Source of the DNA: Advenella kashmirensis WT001
Lineage (GTDB): Bacteria > Pseudomonadota > Gammaproteobacteria > Burkholderiales > Burkholderiaceae_B
Assembly: GCF_000219915.2 (NCBI RefSeq)
Contig: NC_017964.1
Coordinates: 372,001-436,000, forward strand
Length of the DNA: 64,000 nt
Reading direction: 5' to 3'
Numbering within the stretch: the stretch's first letter is position 1; each line of letters starts with the position of its first letter. The notes beneath the pieces are model-generated. The model ran no database searches, was not told where the DNA came from, and saw nothing but the letters and a program-made list of their open reading frames with translations. A program made the translations under genes and the position numbers. This document shows positions 1-9,578 of the stretch, one piece after another.

Positions 1-1018
1 CGACCGGCATGCCATGCAAATGGGCAAAGCCGGTAATCAGCGTGGTGCCAAAGCGCGCCTTGAATTCGTCAAATTCGGAGCCGTCGACAATGCGCGCAAT
101 CACTTCGCGCACGTCGTAAGGCTTGCGGGTATCGGCCGGAATGATGCCGTTCAGTTCCGCAGGGTCGTAAAGGGGTTCGCGCACCGCTTGCAGTTTAAGG
201 GGGATGTTCTTCTTGATATTTAAGCGCGCCACTGTGTCGCGTGCCAGTTGCAGGGCATGCAGGTCGCTGTTGGCCAGATGATCAACAACGCCCGACAGGC
301 GCGTATGTACGTCACCGCCACCCAGATCTTCGGCCGTCACGACCTCGCCCGTTGCTGCTTTTACCAACGGCGGGCCACCCAGAAAGATGGTGCCCTGGTT
401 TTTGACGATGATCGATTCATCGCTCATGGCAGGCACATAGGCGCCGCCGGCAGTGCACGAGCCCATGACAACGGCTATTTGCGCGATGCCCATGGAGGAC
501 ATGACTGCCTGGTTATAAAAAATGCGTCCGAAATGATCACGGTCCGGGAACACCATGTCCTGGCGCGGCAGGTTGGCGCCGCCCGAATCCACCAGATAAA
601 TGCAGGGCAGGCGATTCTGCTGGGCGATTTCCTGGGCCCGCAAATGTTTCTTGACCGTCATGGGGTAGTACGTGCCACCCTTGACCGTGGCATCGTTGCA
701 CACGATAACGCACTCGACGCCATTGACCCGACCAATGCCGGTAATGACGCCGGCGCCGGGTGCGTCGCCCTCATACATACCGTGAGCTGCCATGGGCGAG
801 AGTTCCAGAAAAGGCGAACCGGGATCCAGCAGGCGCTCGACACGGTCGCGTGGCAGCAGTTTGCCGCGTGCGACATGCTTGGCGCGGGCGTTTTCGCCGC
901 CACCTAGCGCGGTTTTTTCCAGGTGCTGCTTCAGATCATCAATCTGTTGCTGCATTGCCTGTGCGTTTTCCAGAAAGCCGGCGGAACGGGCATTGATTTT
1001 TGAGGTGATAACGGGCAT
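1..1018 (-). CDS. liuB: Methylcrotonoyl-CoA carboxylase beta (carboxyltransferase) subunit, 3' end beyond window
   Basis: Carboxyltransferase subunit that moves the carboxyl group from biotin to 3-methylcrotonyl-CoA in leucine breakdown (cytoplasmic). Reading the minus strand gives about 339 residues in one open frame running off base 1. Motifs include the family-typical start [39 protein letters not shown], and [16 protein letters not shown], which forms the acyl-CoA/biotin pocket of the crotonase-like fold. ATG codons at 1030 and 1024 are also in frame, but 1018 matches the conserved N-terminus and has GGAA upstream. The neighbours (thiolase, isovaleryl-CoA dehydrogenase, LiuR) favour methylcrotonyl-CoA over propionyl-CoA as substrate. 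The C-terminal third and the alpha subunit lie outside the window. Confidence 0.9.
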   Translation of the reverse strand, partial: MPVITSKINARSAGFLENAQAMQQQIDDLKQHLEKTALGGGENARAKHVARGKLLPRDRVERLLDPGSPFLELSPMAAHGMYEGDAPGAGVITGIGRVNGVECVIVCNDATVKGGTYYPMTVKKHLRAQEIAQQNRLPCIYLVDSGGANLPRQDMVFPDRDHFGRIFYNQAVMSSMGIAQIAVVMGSCTAGGAYVPAMSDESIIVKNQGTIFLGGPPLVKAATGEVVTAEDLGGGDVHTRLSGVVDHLANSDLHALQLARDTVARLNIKKNIPLKLQAVREPLYDPAELNGIIPADTRKPYDVREVIARIVDGSEFDEFKARFGTTLITGFAHLHGMPV

Positions 1019-1135
1019 AAACATTTCCATGCAAGTAGCCGGCAGCTGCGTGCCTACCGGCGCGAGCAACAGGGTGGATGGTTTGGTGTAAGCCGCGCCG
1101 GACAGCCTGCCGCCCGGCACGGATCAGCCATAAGG

Positions 1136-2317
1136 TCAGATCATTTCGACGGCCAGTGCCACCGCTTCTCCGCCGCCGATGCACAAAGAGGCCACACCGC
1201 GTTTTCCTTTGGTCTTGCGCAGGGCACCAAGCAACGTGGTCAGAATCCGTGCGCCCGATGCGCCGATAGGATGGCCCAGTGCAGTGGCGCCGCCGTGGAT
1301 ATTGACCTTGGCGTGATCCAGTTCCAGCTCTTTCATGGCAGCCATGGTTACCACAGCGAAGGCTTCGTTGATTTCGTAAAGATCAACCTCGTCTTTGCTC
1401 CATGACAGTTTGTCCAGCAGTTTTTTGATGGCACTGACCGGCGCAGTGGTAAACCACTCTGGTTCATGAGAGTGCTGGGAATGGCCCACAATCCGTGCGA
1501 TCGGCGTTGCCCCCAGTTTTTTGGCGGTAGATTCGCGCATGATGACCAGTGCTGCCGCGCCATCGGAAATGGAGGACGAGTTTGCCGCCGTGACCGAGCC
1601 GTCTTTTTTGAATGCAGGTTTGAGGGAAGGAATTTTTTCGGGCTTGGCCTTGCCGGGCGACTCATCGGTACTGACAATCGTGTCGCCGCCGCGGCCGCTG
1701 ACGGTCACGGGTGCAATTTCCCATTCGAAGCTGCCATCGGCAATGGCGGCATTGGCGCGCTTGAGCGACTCGATGGAAAACGCGTCCTGATCCTGGCGGC
1801 TGAAGGTGTATTTATCGGCACATTTTTCAGCAAAGACCCCCATGGCGGTGCCGCGCTCATAGGCGTCTTCCAGCCCGTCCAGCGCCATATGATCATAGAC
1901 AGTAGAGTGACCATAGCGATAGCCCTGGCGGCCTTTGAGTAGCAGATACGGGGCGTTGCTCATGCTTTCCTGGCCACCGGCCACGACGACCTCGGCACTG
2001 CCGGCCAGCGACAGGTCATGCGCCAGCATGGCTGCTTTCAGGCCTGATCCGCATACTTTATGAATGGTGGTGCATGCTACGCTTCTTGGTAATCCGCCGC
2101 CCAGCGCTGCCTGGCGGGCCGGGGCCTGACCCTGTCCGGCCTGCAGGACGTTGCCCATGATCACTTCCTGGACATCGTCGGCCTTGATGCCTGCGCGTTC
2201 TACGGCGGCGCGGATGGCGGTGGCGCCCAGTTCATGTGCGGCCAGCCCGGAAAGGCTGCCCATCATGGCGCCCATGGGGGTGCGGGCAGCAGAAACGATT
2301 ACGATAGGATCATTCAT
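1136..2317 (-). CDS. Acetyl-CoA acetyltransferase (thiolase)
   Basis: Thiolase of 393 residues that cleaves or condenses acetoacetyl-CoA/acetyl-CoA in the cytoplasm. The catalytic set is complete: nucleophile Cys89 in KVCGSGLKAAM, His349 in ALGHPIGASGAR, and Cys379 in SLCIGGGEA. The length is typical of AtoB/PhaA enzymes. Its ATG overlaps the corrected aceK stop as ATGA, and carboxyltransferase liuB follows about 120 bp downstream, so it probably belongs to the same transcript. In this context it most likely handles acetoacetyl-CoA from the end of leucine degradation. Whether it also feeds polyhydroxybutyrate synthesis cannot be told from sequence. Confidence 0.93.
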   Translation of the reverse strand: MNDPIVIVSAARTPMGAMMGSLSGLAAHELGATAIRAAVERAGIKADDVQEVIMGNVLQAGQGQAPARQAALGGGLPRSVACTTIHKVCGSGLKAAMLAHDLSLAGSAEVVVAGGQESMSNAPYLLLKGRQGYRYGHSTVYDHMALDGLEDAYERGTAMGVFAEKCADKYTFSRQDQDAFSIESLKRANAAIADGSFEWEIAPVTVSGRGGDTIVSTDESPGKAKPEKIPSLKPAFKKDGSVTAANSSSISDGAAALVIMRESTAKKLGATPIARIVGHSQHSHEPEWFTTAPVSAIKKLLDKLSWSKDEVDLYEINEAFAVVTMAAMKELELDHAKVNIHGGATALGHPIGASGARILTTLLGALRKTKGKRGVASLCIGGGEAVALAVEMI

Positions 2318-4181
2318 GTCGATTCCTTTAATGAATTATGTTGCCGCGGCACGTCTGCACGATGCAGACAGCGCTCGGCGGGGTAGGGAAAGATATCTTC
2401 AATTTTACCGGACGCGACCCGGTTCTGCCGGTGCTGCCACCATTGGTAATCCAGCAGCTGGGCGTGGTGTTTCAGGAATGCACGCCGCACGCGTGGGTCT
2501 CCCAGCAGGAATCGTTCGAATTCCTCGGGAAAGACGTCATTGGCGTGAACGGCGTACCAGGCTCGTCGGACATCTCGGCTTCTTCATTGGGCGCCGGCGG
2601 GATCTTTCGGAAAACCATATCAGTGACAGGCTGTATTTCGTCATAGTCATAAAACACGACGCGGCCCAGACGGGTAACACCGAAATTCTTGTAAAGCATA
2701 TCGCCGGCAAAAATATTGGCCGCGGCCAGCTCGGCGATGGCATCCCCGTAGCCTTTGACGGCGTCTTCAAGTGCTGCATCGCTGGCCCGGTTCAGATACA
2801 GGTTCAGCGGCGTCATGCGGCGTTCGATATAAACATGCCGAAAGACGATGGCGTTTTCTGTCTCTTCGATCAGGCTGGGCACTTCGGTGCGCAGCTCTTT
2901 GAGCAAGGCGTCGGAAAACCGGTGCAGCGGCAGAGCCACTTGCGAATACTCCCAGGTATCTGCCATACGCCCGACCCGATCGTGCAGCTTGACCATCTGG
3001 TATTTCTGTCTAACGGTCTTGTGCACCATCCCGTCCTTGCGGATCTTGTCGCGGATGAGTTTGAACACATAGGGATAGGAACCCAGTGTAAATACGGTCA
3101 TCACCATCCCTTCGATCCCTGGGGCAATGTCGAAGGTATCGGTCGAGTGCGTGAGATGATGCAGGAAATCGCGGTAGAACAGGGTCTTGCCCTGTTTCTG
3201 CAGCCCGATAGCCGTATACAGTTCCGCCTTGGGTTTGGCCGGCATCAGTGTGTGCAGGAACGAAACGTAAGAGGAGGGGGTTTCCATGTCTACCAGAAAA
3301 TAGGCACGGGTAAAACTGAACAGTGTGCTGATATCGGCGCGCGTGTGCAGTAATGCATGCAACCGCAGCTCGTGCGCCGGTGTATGCAGCAGGGGAATGG
3401 CAAACGGATAGAGCTGTCCGTTGTTGATGAAGCGACCAATGATATAGGCGCCCTTGTTACGGAAAAACAGACTGCGCAGCACATGAATCTGGCAGTCGGG
3501 CGCAATGCGCGAGCCGCCGGTTTTGATGATCTCTTTGCGCAGCACGCCCACGGCGCGGCGGGCCAGCAGATGGGCGTCAGCAGGCAGATCATAGTAAGGC
3601 AGGGCCAGTCCGAAATCGGCCACCATGTCTATGACTGTGGATACGATGCCATGGGTATGCGGGTAGTAAACGCGATAGGAACTGCCCTGGGCATCAATAT
3701 AGTCGGTAGCAACGGCAGGACGCACAAACAAAAAGTCGTTGTGGAAATAGTCGCGATGCATGATCCGGCTGCAGACCGAATTGAAGAAGGTTTCTGCACA
3801 CTCGGGCTGGCTATGCTCAAGCAGCAGTTGCGTAAAGGCTTGCTTGATATCCTGCCAGTACTGGCTTTGTTCTTTGGTAAAAGCGCCGCCCAGCTTCGGA
3901 TCCTGCATGGCCATGCGGGTCTTGTCCAGCAACTGGGTGATCTGCCGTGTGCACTCGCGCACCCGCGTGTCGTAGTAGTCTATCCGCTCACGGTTGACCC
4001 GCTGCATGCCATGCCAATCATGTGATTCAAACAGCGCTTTGGCCCGTTGCGCGACAAAACGGAACAGCGAATAATGCCGGTTAAAGCCGGCCAGAATTTC
4101 TGCGGCCAGCGCAGAAGGTTCCGGCACGGGCGGCTCGACTTGTCGGACTTGCTGATGATCTGCGGTGAGCGGCATAGTCAT
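2314..4181 (-). CDS. aceK: Isocitrate dehydrogenase kinase/phosphatase AceK (one frameshift)
   Basis: Bifunctional enzyme that phosphorylates and dephosphorylates isocitrate dehydrogenase, switching carbon between the TCA cycle and the glyoxylate shunt. The first 540 or so codons read as AceK (for example YRVYYPHTHGI and VFYDYDEIQPVTD). At about 2560 the frame slips after EEAEMSDEP. Restoring one C (CC to CCC) gives WYAVHANDVFPEEF and the normal C-terminus, ending in TGA at 2314 for a 622-residue protein. Without the repair the frame runs to a stop at 2472 with an unrelated tail. It lies between ivd and the thiolase gene, 51 bp downstream of ivd, which is unusual. Probably a sequence error rather than a dead gene. 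Confidence 0.88.
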
Positions 4182-4232
4182 GTGTCTTTTGTCTTGCAGC
4201 TAGTGGCCTGGTTCGCTGACCAGGCCAGATGA

Positions 4233-5410
4233 CTAGCGTGTTTCGTTAAACAGCTCACGCCCGATCAGCATGCGGCGGATTTCACTGGTGCCGGCGCCGA
4301 TCTCGTACAGCTTGGCATCGCGCCACAGGCGTCCCGTGGGGTACTCGTTGATGTAACCGTTGCCGCCCAGGATCTGGATGCCTTCGCCAGCCATCCAGGT
4401 GGCTTTTTCTGCGCAATACAGGATCACGGCGGCGCAATCTTTGCGCACTTCGCGCACGTGGCCGGCGCCCAAGCGATCCAGGTGCTTGCCGACGGTGTAG
4501 CAAAAGGCCCGGCTGGCCTGCAGCGTCGTGTACAAATCGGCCATTTTTCCCTGAATTAATTGGAACTCGCCGATAGACTGGCCAAACTGCTTTCGGTCAT
4601 GTACGTAAGGAACGGTGGTGTCCATCACGGCCTGCATGATGCCCAGCGGTCCGCCGGCCAGCACGGCGCGTTCATAGTCCAGGCCGCTCATGAGCACTTT
4701 GACGCCACCGTTGAGCTGCCCGAGGATGTTCTCTTCGGGCACTTCGCAGTTTTCAAAAACCAGTTCGCCGGTATGGCTGCCGCGCATGCCCAGTTTGTCC
4801 AGTTTCTGGGCCACGGAAAATCCCTTGAAGCCTTTTTCAATGATAAAGGCAGTGATGCCTTTGGCATTGGCCTGTGGGTCGGTTTTGGCATATACCACCA
4901 GGGTATCGGCATCCGGGCCGTTGGTGATCCACATTTTGGTTCCGTTGAGCACGTAGTGGTCGCCTTTTTTCTCTGCACGCAGTTTCATGCTGACCACATC
5001 GGAGCCGGCGCCCGGTTCGCTCATGGCCAGTGCGCCGATATGCTCGCCGCTGATAAGTTTGGGCAGGTATTTTTGCTTTTGTGCTTCGGTGCCGTTGCGA
5101 TGCAACTGATTGACGCACAGATTGGAGTGAGCGCCGTAGGACAGGGCTACCGAGGCGCTGGCACGCGAGAGTTCTTCCATGACGATCATATGGCCAGATA
5201 GCCAAGGTTGGCGCCGCCATATTCTTCGCTTACCGTCATGCCAAGGACGCCCAGATCACCGAATTTTTTCCACAGGTCCATGGGGAATTGGTCGTCGCGA
5301 TCCAGCTGGGCTGCACGTGGGGCGATTTCTGCCTTGGCAAAATCGGCTACGGCATCGCGCAACATATCCAGATCCTGGCCCAGATCAAAATTCAAACCGG
5401 GAAGCGTCAT
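4233..5410 (-). CDS. liuA: Isovaleryl-CoA dehydrogenase (one frameshift)
   Basis: FAD-dependent acyl-CoA dehydrogenase converting isovaleryl-CoA to 3-methylcrotonyl-CoA. The start at 5410 ([13 protein letters not shown]) has GGAG about 9 bases upstream. The N-terminal 75 residues end in [12 protein letters not shown]. The frame then breaks near 5190, and one extra C joins it to [20 protein letters not shown]. The corrected length is 392 residues, normal for the family. The segment [16 protein letters not shown] carries the Glu that is the catalytic base in isovaleryl-CoA dehydrogenases, and the C-terminus has [18 protein letters not shown]. It is the first gene downstream of the LiuR palindrome at 5602-5617, so it probably heads the operon. 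Confidence 0.9.
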
Positions 5411-5601
5411 GAAAAAGTCTCCGTCGTTGTGGTGTGTAAGCAGGGCCAGTTGAATGAGGCCGCACTGACAGATATAAGTGTACGTGAACCGGATCACGGC
5501 TTGATGACCAAAATACGCAAACAAGGGTAATCGCCAGTGTGGAAATGGCCCACTGTTCACGGGTATTGCACCTGTCCGGGATAAGTGCTCAATATATCAT
5601 T

Positions 5602-5617
5602 ACGTTTACGTAAACGT
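5602..5617. promoter_or_regulatory. Perfect 16-bp palindrome, candidate LiuR operator
   Basis: ACGTTTACGTAAACGT is a perfect inverted repeat in the gap between ivd and the MerR-type gene. LiuR-family regulators are known to bind TTTACGTAAA-like palindromes. A second related palindrome lies at 6103-6120. The location suggests control of the ivd-aceK-thiolase-liuB transcript. Confidence 0.75.
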
Positions 5618-5665
5618 CAATAAAAGGCAGATCAGGATAAACCCGTAAGCGGGGACTTTGCCCTC

Positions 5666-6064
5666 TCACTTGGACGCCGTGGCGGCGTTCACTTGGCTCA
5701 GCAGTTGCAGGCAGTTTTTTTCCTGTTCGTCAATTTCAGCCAGGGTCTGGTCCAGGTCCTGCTTTTGCTGCATCAATTGCTGTTTGTGGCGGGTAAGGAT
5801 CGTCAGATAGCTTTGCAATTGCGGCTGTGTACTGCCCGGGCCCTCGTACATGCCGATAAGCGAGCAGATTTCGGACAGTTGCAATCCCAGCCGTTTGCCA
5901 CGCAAGGCCAGCTTCAGGCGTGTCCGGTCCCGATGGGTATAGATACGCTTTTGTCCATCCCGGATGGGATTGACAATGCGGTGATCTTCGTAGAAACGAA
6001 GCGTTCGCGGCGTGATATTGAATTCTTCCGCGAGTTCGGAAATAGACCAGGTGCGTGGGTTCAT
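5666..6064 (-). CDS. liuR: MerR-family transcriptional regulator, LiuR type
   Basis: Small regulator of 132 residues. An N-terminal MerR winged helix-turn-helix (residues about 7-75, with ELAEEFNITPRTLRFYED) is followed by a Gln-rich coiled-coil dimerisation helix (about 85-125, LTRHKQQLMQQKQDLDQTL). It lacks a Cys-rich metal-binding loop, as expected for LiuR rather than metal-sensing MerR proteins. It sits between two near-identical palindromes and beside isovaleryl-CoA dehydrogenase, so it very likely regulates branched-chain acid catabolism and possibly itself. The inducer cannot be read from sequence. Confidence 0.85.
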   Translation of the reverse strand: MNPRTWSISELAEEFNITPRTLRFYEDHRIVNPIRDGQKRIYTHRDRTRLKLALRGKRLGLQLSEICSLIGMYEGPGSTQPQLQSYLTILTRHKQQLMQQKQDLDQTLAEIDEQEKNCLQLLSQVNAATASK

Positions 6065-6102
6065 GGAGGCAAAGCAGTCCGGAAGGGGATTCGGGCTTGC
6101 AT

Positions 6103-6120
6103 GTTTACGTTAACGTAAAC
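6103..6120. promoter_or_regulatory. Perfect 18-bp palindrome, second candidate LiuR operator
   Basis: GTTTACGTTAACGTAAAC is a perfect palindrome between liuR (minus) and the metallo-hydrolase gene (plus). It shares the TTTACG..CGTAAA half sites with 5602-5617 but has a two-base wider centre. It probably controls liuR itself and the divergent gene at 6166. Confidence 0.72.
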
Positions 6121-6165
6121 TATGATCTATGAATTAAAACCAAATGTCAATGAGGAGCGGTACGC

Positions 6166-7233
6166 ATGAACGAACTTGAAGCAAGACTGGATTATCCCTT
6201 CGGCGATGAGCTGCCACAACCGGGGCAGGCCAGGGAAGTTGCCCCCGGCGTTAAATGGATTCGCATGCCCCTGCCGTTTGCATTGGATCATATTAATTTA
6301 TGGTTGCTCCGCGATGAAGTGGATGGTCGCCAGGGCTGGACGGTCGTGGATACCGGTATTGCCAAGCCGGAAGTCAAGGCCTTGTGGGAAACCATTTTTG
6401 AAAATGCGCTGGAAGGTTTGCCTGTCCTGCGCCTGATCGTGACCCATATGCACCCTGATCATACGGGTCTGGCAGCATGGATGTGTGAGCGCTGGAATGC
6501 ACCCCTGCATATGAGCATGACTGATTTTTACGTGGCATCGCTCTGGTCGTCTCGACCGGCTGGCGGCGCAGGTACCGGCGGTGATGTGGCGGTGGCGCAT
6601 TTTGCGCGGCATGGCCTGATTGATGCGGATGCGCAGGAGCAGCTCCGCCAGCGCGCCAGCTATTACCCTTCACTGGTGGAAGGAATGCCGCGGCGTTTTG
6701 TGCGGATGCTGGGCGGGGAGCGCCTGCGCATTGGTGGCCGCGTGTGGGAATTTATTGCCGGCTACGGCCATGCGCCGGAACACATCAGCCTGTCCTGTCC
6801 GGAACTCAGGGTGCTGATCTCCGGCGACATGGTGTTGCCGCGCATCTCGACCAACGTTAGTGTCTTCGATCATGAGCCCGACGCCGATCCTTTGAAACTG
6901 TATCTGCAATCGCTGGACAGCTACCAGCCGCTGGCTGAAGATACCCTGGTGCTGCCTTCTCATGGTCGTCCCTTCAAGGGGCTGCACGAACGACTGAGCC
7001 AGCAGCAGGCTCATCATGCCGAACGCCTGAGTGAAGTGCTGCAATGGTGCCGTGACAAGCCGATGTCGGCATCCGACGTGGTGCCGCTGATGTTCAAGCG
7101 CAAGCTGGATCTGCATCAGATGACATTTGCCATGGGTGAGGCCCTGGCCCATCTGCATACGCTTTATCACGAAGGCAAGCTGACTCGCAGCGAAGATGAC
7201 CAGGGTGTGCTGAGGTTCTCTGCTGCGGCTTAG
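6166..7233 (+). CDS. MBL-fold metallo-hydrolase
   Basis: Protein of 355 residues with the metallo-beta-lactamase signature HMHPDHTG (about residues 98-105), a later GYGHAPEHISL and ISGDMVLP, and a C-terminal winged-helix-like region. These are features of the glyoxalase II-like hydrolase branch. The ATG has GAGGAG eight bases upstream. The gene starts 46 bp after the 6103-6120 palindrome and is therefore probably a LiuR regulon member. It may hydrolyse a thioester such as a dead-end acyl-CoA. The substrate is not determinable. Confidence 0.82.
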   Translation: MNELEARLDYPFGDELPQPGQAREVAPGVKWIRMPLPFALDHINLWLLRDEVDGRQGWTVVDTGIAKPEVKALWETIFENALEGLPVLRLIVTHMHPDHTGLAAWMCERWNAPLHMSMTDFYVASLWSSRPAGGAGTGGDVAVAHFARHGLIDADAQEQLRQRASYYPSLVEGMPRRFVRMLGGERLRIGGRVWEFIAGYGHAPEHISLSCPELRVLISGDMVLPRISTNVSVFDHEPDADPLKLYLQSLDSYQPLAEDTLVLPSHGRPFKGLHERLSQQQAHHAERLSEVLQWCRDKPMSASDVVPLMFKRKLDLHQMTFAMGEALAHLHTLYHEGKLTRSEDDQGVLRFSAAA

Positions 7234-7597
7234 TTTTTCGGCTGCTGCTGCCGGTCGGGTGCGGTGCCCGGCCAATGTATCGGGTGGATAGTACGGTCGC
7301 GCGTGTCTGGTTTTTATCCATTCCACAACGCGAGCCGACGGTCCCGCCCCCGCTGCACGACCGCCCCGTCGGTAGCGGATTGTCAACACGTTTTTCTGCT
7401 TTAAGTCTTTCCTGCTGCCTTGACGCTTGTTCAGGCACAGGATTGATGTTATATTTAAAAGGTCATAAGTATGGCTTTTTCGCCTTTTGTTTCATTTGCC
7501 ATTACGCATTCGTCATGACGCATTCATACTTGCGACATTTATCAATGTGACCCTGGTGTTGGCTAAGCCCATGACTTTGGCACACACGGAGACAAAT
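7234..7597. other. Intergenic region, promoter area of the catabolic island
   Basis: No credible gene. From about 7440 the sequence becomes AT-rich (TTGATG followed 17 bases later by TAAGTA), a weak sigma70-like pair that could drive the gene at 7598. In-frame upstream ATGs at 7487 and 7571 lack a ribosome binding site. Confidence 0.4.
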
Positions 7598-8221
7598 ATG
7601 TATTTCGATATGCAGGCCCTGGAAGGAAAAAACACCTACAAACTGATGGGTAGCGTGGTGCTGCCGCGTCCCATCGCCTGGGTAGTTACACAGGCCGAGG
7701 ATGGCGCCTACAATGCTGCGCCGTTTTCCTTTTTCAATGTGTTGTCTGGCGATCCGCCTGTCGTGGCGCTTGGTATCGGTCATCATGGCGACGAAAAGAA
7801 AGACAGCCTGCGCAATATTGAACGCACCGGCGAATTTGTTATCAACCTGGTGCCTGCTTCGCTGATGGACGCCATGAATATTACCGCCACCGAATATCCC
7901 TTTCACGTTGACGAACTGCAGGAAGCAGGATTGGCAACGCTGCCTTCGGAAAAGGTCAAGCCAGGTCGAATTGCCGGCAGCCCCGTGGCGCTGGAATGTC
8001 GACTGTGGAAGGAAATTGATGTCGATAGCAAGCGCATTATTTTGCTTGCCCGGGTTGAAGGCCTGCATGTGGATGACGCTGCGGTTATTGACGCGGATAA
8101 ATGCTATATCGACGGCAACAAGCTGGACCTGGTCGGGCGCATGCATGGCGCCGGCTGGTATTCGCACACCCGGGATGCCTTCCAGCTGGCCCGTATTCCC
8201 TACAAAAAATCCGTGGCCTGA
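7598..8221 (+). CDS. Flavin reductase-like (FMN-binding split barrel) protein
   Basis: Protein of 207 residues of the flavin reductase/DIM6-NTAB type, with the family's early RPIAWVVT and FSFFNVLSGDPPVVALGIG segments and GEFVINLV. The start at 7598 is chosen because GGAG stands six bases before it, and the upstream in-frame extension resembles no family member. It probably binds FMN and may be an oxygenase, hydrolase or NAD(P)H:flavin reductase partner. It opens a same-strand run of five genes (to 12850), suggesting a role in the same catabolic pathway. Confidence 0.82.
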   Translation: MYFDMQALEGKNTYKLMGSVVLPRPIAWVVTQAEDGAYNAAPFSFFNVLSGDPPVVALGIGHHGDEKKDSLRNIERTGEFVINLVPASLMDAMNITATEYPFHVDELQEAGLATLPSEKVKPGRIAGSPVALECRLWKEIDVDSKRIILLARVEGLHVDDAAVIDADKCYIDGNKLDLVGRMHGAGWYSHTRDAFQLARIPYKKSVA

Positions 8222-8270
8222 TCAGTCAACTGCAGGACCCCGAAAAACTGCCACTTAACTCTTAAGAGAC

Positions 8271-8906
8271 ATGATGAAACTGCATTGGTCACCCCGCTCG
8301 CCATTCGTGCGCAAAGTAATGATCGTTCTTCACGAAACCGGCCAGGCCGACGCCGTTGAGCTGGTTCGCACACCGGTTGCCATGGCCGAACCGAATCTGA
8401 CATTGCTGCCTGATAACCCCTTGATCAAACTGCCCACGCTGGTGCTGGACGATGGCTACAGTCTGTTTGATTCTCGCGTCATTTGCGAGTATCTGGCCTG
8501 GCGTGCCGCAGATCGAGGCCTGGCGCTGTTTCCTGAAGACCCGCAACGGCGTGTGCGCGTGTTAAGGCAGCAGGCATTGGGTGATGGTTTCATGGATGCC
8601 CTGTTGCTGTTTCGCCAGGAACGCAATAAGACTGAAGAGAAACAGACGCCTGCCTGGCTAAGCGCGTTTGCGCTCAAAACCGAAGCAACGCTTAATTTTC
8701 TGCAGGACAACGTAGGCGAGCTTGAGCAAAGCGGGTTTGATATGGGGGCCGTCACGATTGGCTGCGCGCTTTCCTATCTTGACTACCGGTTTGCCGACCT
8801 GAACTGGCGCCAGCGTGCGCCCGATCTGGCGCGCTGGCATGCCGAGGTGTTCGTGCGCCGTCCTTCCGTTGTCGCCACCGAGCCGGCGGAGACGCCTGAA
8901 CGATAG
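8271..8906 (+). CDS. Glutathione S-transferase family protein
   Basis: Protein of 211 residues with a thioredoxin-like N-terminal domain (SPRSPFVRKVMIVLHETG), the cis-Pro segment NPLIKLPTLVLDDG, the glutathione-contacting DSRVICEYL, and an all-helical C-terminal half. The catalytic Ser/Tyr cannot be assigned with certainty, but the Ser in SPRSPF is the usual position. It starts 49 bp after the flavin reductase-like gene, and an alternative ATG lies one codon in. The likely role is conjugation or isomerisation of a pathway intermediate. Confidence 0.83.
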   Translation: MMKLHWSPRSPFVRKVMIVLHETGQADAVELVRTPVAMAEPNLTLLPDNPLIKLPTLVLDDGYSLFDSRVICEYLAWRAADRGLALFPEDPQRRVRVLRQQALGDGFMDALLLFRQERNKTEEKQTPAWLSAFALKTEATLNFLQDNVGELEQSGFDMGAVTIGCALSYLDYRFADLNWRQRAPDLARWHAEVFVRRPSVVATEPAETPER

Positions 8907-8960
8907 CGCGCTTGCCTTTTGTTTTCAAAAAATATCACCGCAACAAATCCAGGAATATTT

Positions 8961-9578
8961 ATGAGTCGTATCCCTTTTCCCACTGTAGAGACCATGAACG
9001 AAGCCCAGCGTGCCGTTTATGACGACATCGTGAGCGGCCCGCGTGGCCGGCTGGTTGGGCCATTGCGCGCCGTACTGCACAATCCGGAGCTGGCCCAGCG
9101 CTGGCAGAAGCTGGGCGAAATGCTGCGCTTTGGCACCAGCCTGCCGCCACGGTTGAACGAATTGGCGATTCTGGTAACAGCGCGCTACTGGAACAGTCAG
9201 ATCGAGTGGTACATCCACGAGCAGGCTGCGCTGTCAGCCGGTCTGCCGCAGGCAATTGCAGATGAAATCAAGCGCTGCGAGGCACCGGGTTTTACCGAGC
9301 CGCAGGATGCCGCCGTTTATGAGTTTGCGCGGCAGTTGCTGGCGCATGGCACCGTTGCACCTGCTGTCTATGAGCGCATCCGCGCCTGGTTTGATGTGAC
9401 CGGTGTAGTCGAGTTGACCGCCGTGGTGGGCTATTACACCATGGTATCCATGACGCTCAATGCCCACGAAATCCCGCTGCCCGATGGCGCGCCCGCGCCG
9501 CTGGTGCCTGCGCAGCGTGACGGCGTACAGGCCCTGAGCACGCTGGCGCCCATTTGTCTGGAGGATATCCCGGCGTGA
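8961..9578 (+). CDS. Carboxymuconolactone decarboxylase/AhpD family protein
   Basis: Protein of 205 residues with the CMD fold: LPPRLNELAILVTARYWNSQ followed by EWYIHEQAALSAG. The peroxidatic CxxC of AhpD is absent, so it resembles the gamma-carboxymuconolactone decarboxylase-like group rather than alkylhydroperoxidases. The start at 8961 has AGGA upstream. Its stop overlaps the GTG start of the next gene by four bases (GTGA), a sign of translational coupling. The substrate is unknown. Confidence 0.8.
   Translation: MSRIPFPTVETMNEAQRAVYDDIVSGPRGRLVGPLRAVLHNPELAQRWQKLGEMLRFGTSLPPRLNELAILVTARYWNSQIEWYIHEQAALSAGLPQAIADEIKRCEAPGFTEPQDAAVYEFARQLLAHGTVAPAVYERIRAWFDVTGVVELTAVVGYYTMVSMTLNAHEIPLPDGAPAPLVPAQRDGVQALSTLAPICLEDIPA

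Noticed and set aside
248..907. Plus-strand open frame of 219 codons
   Set aside because: Antisense to the carboxyltransferase gene, which has full family motifs on the other strand.
2151..3353. Plus-strand open frame of 400 codons
   Set aside because: Antisense to aceK and the thiolase gene; no domain text, arises from codon bias.
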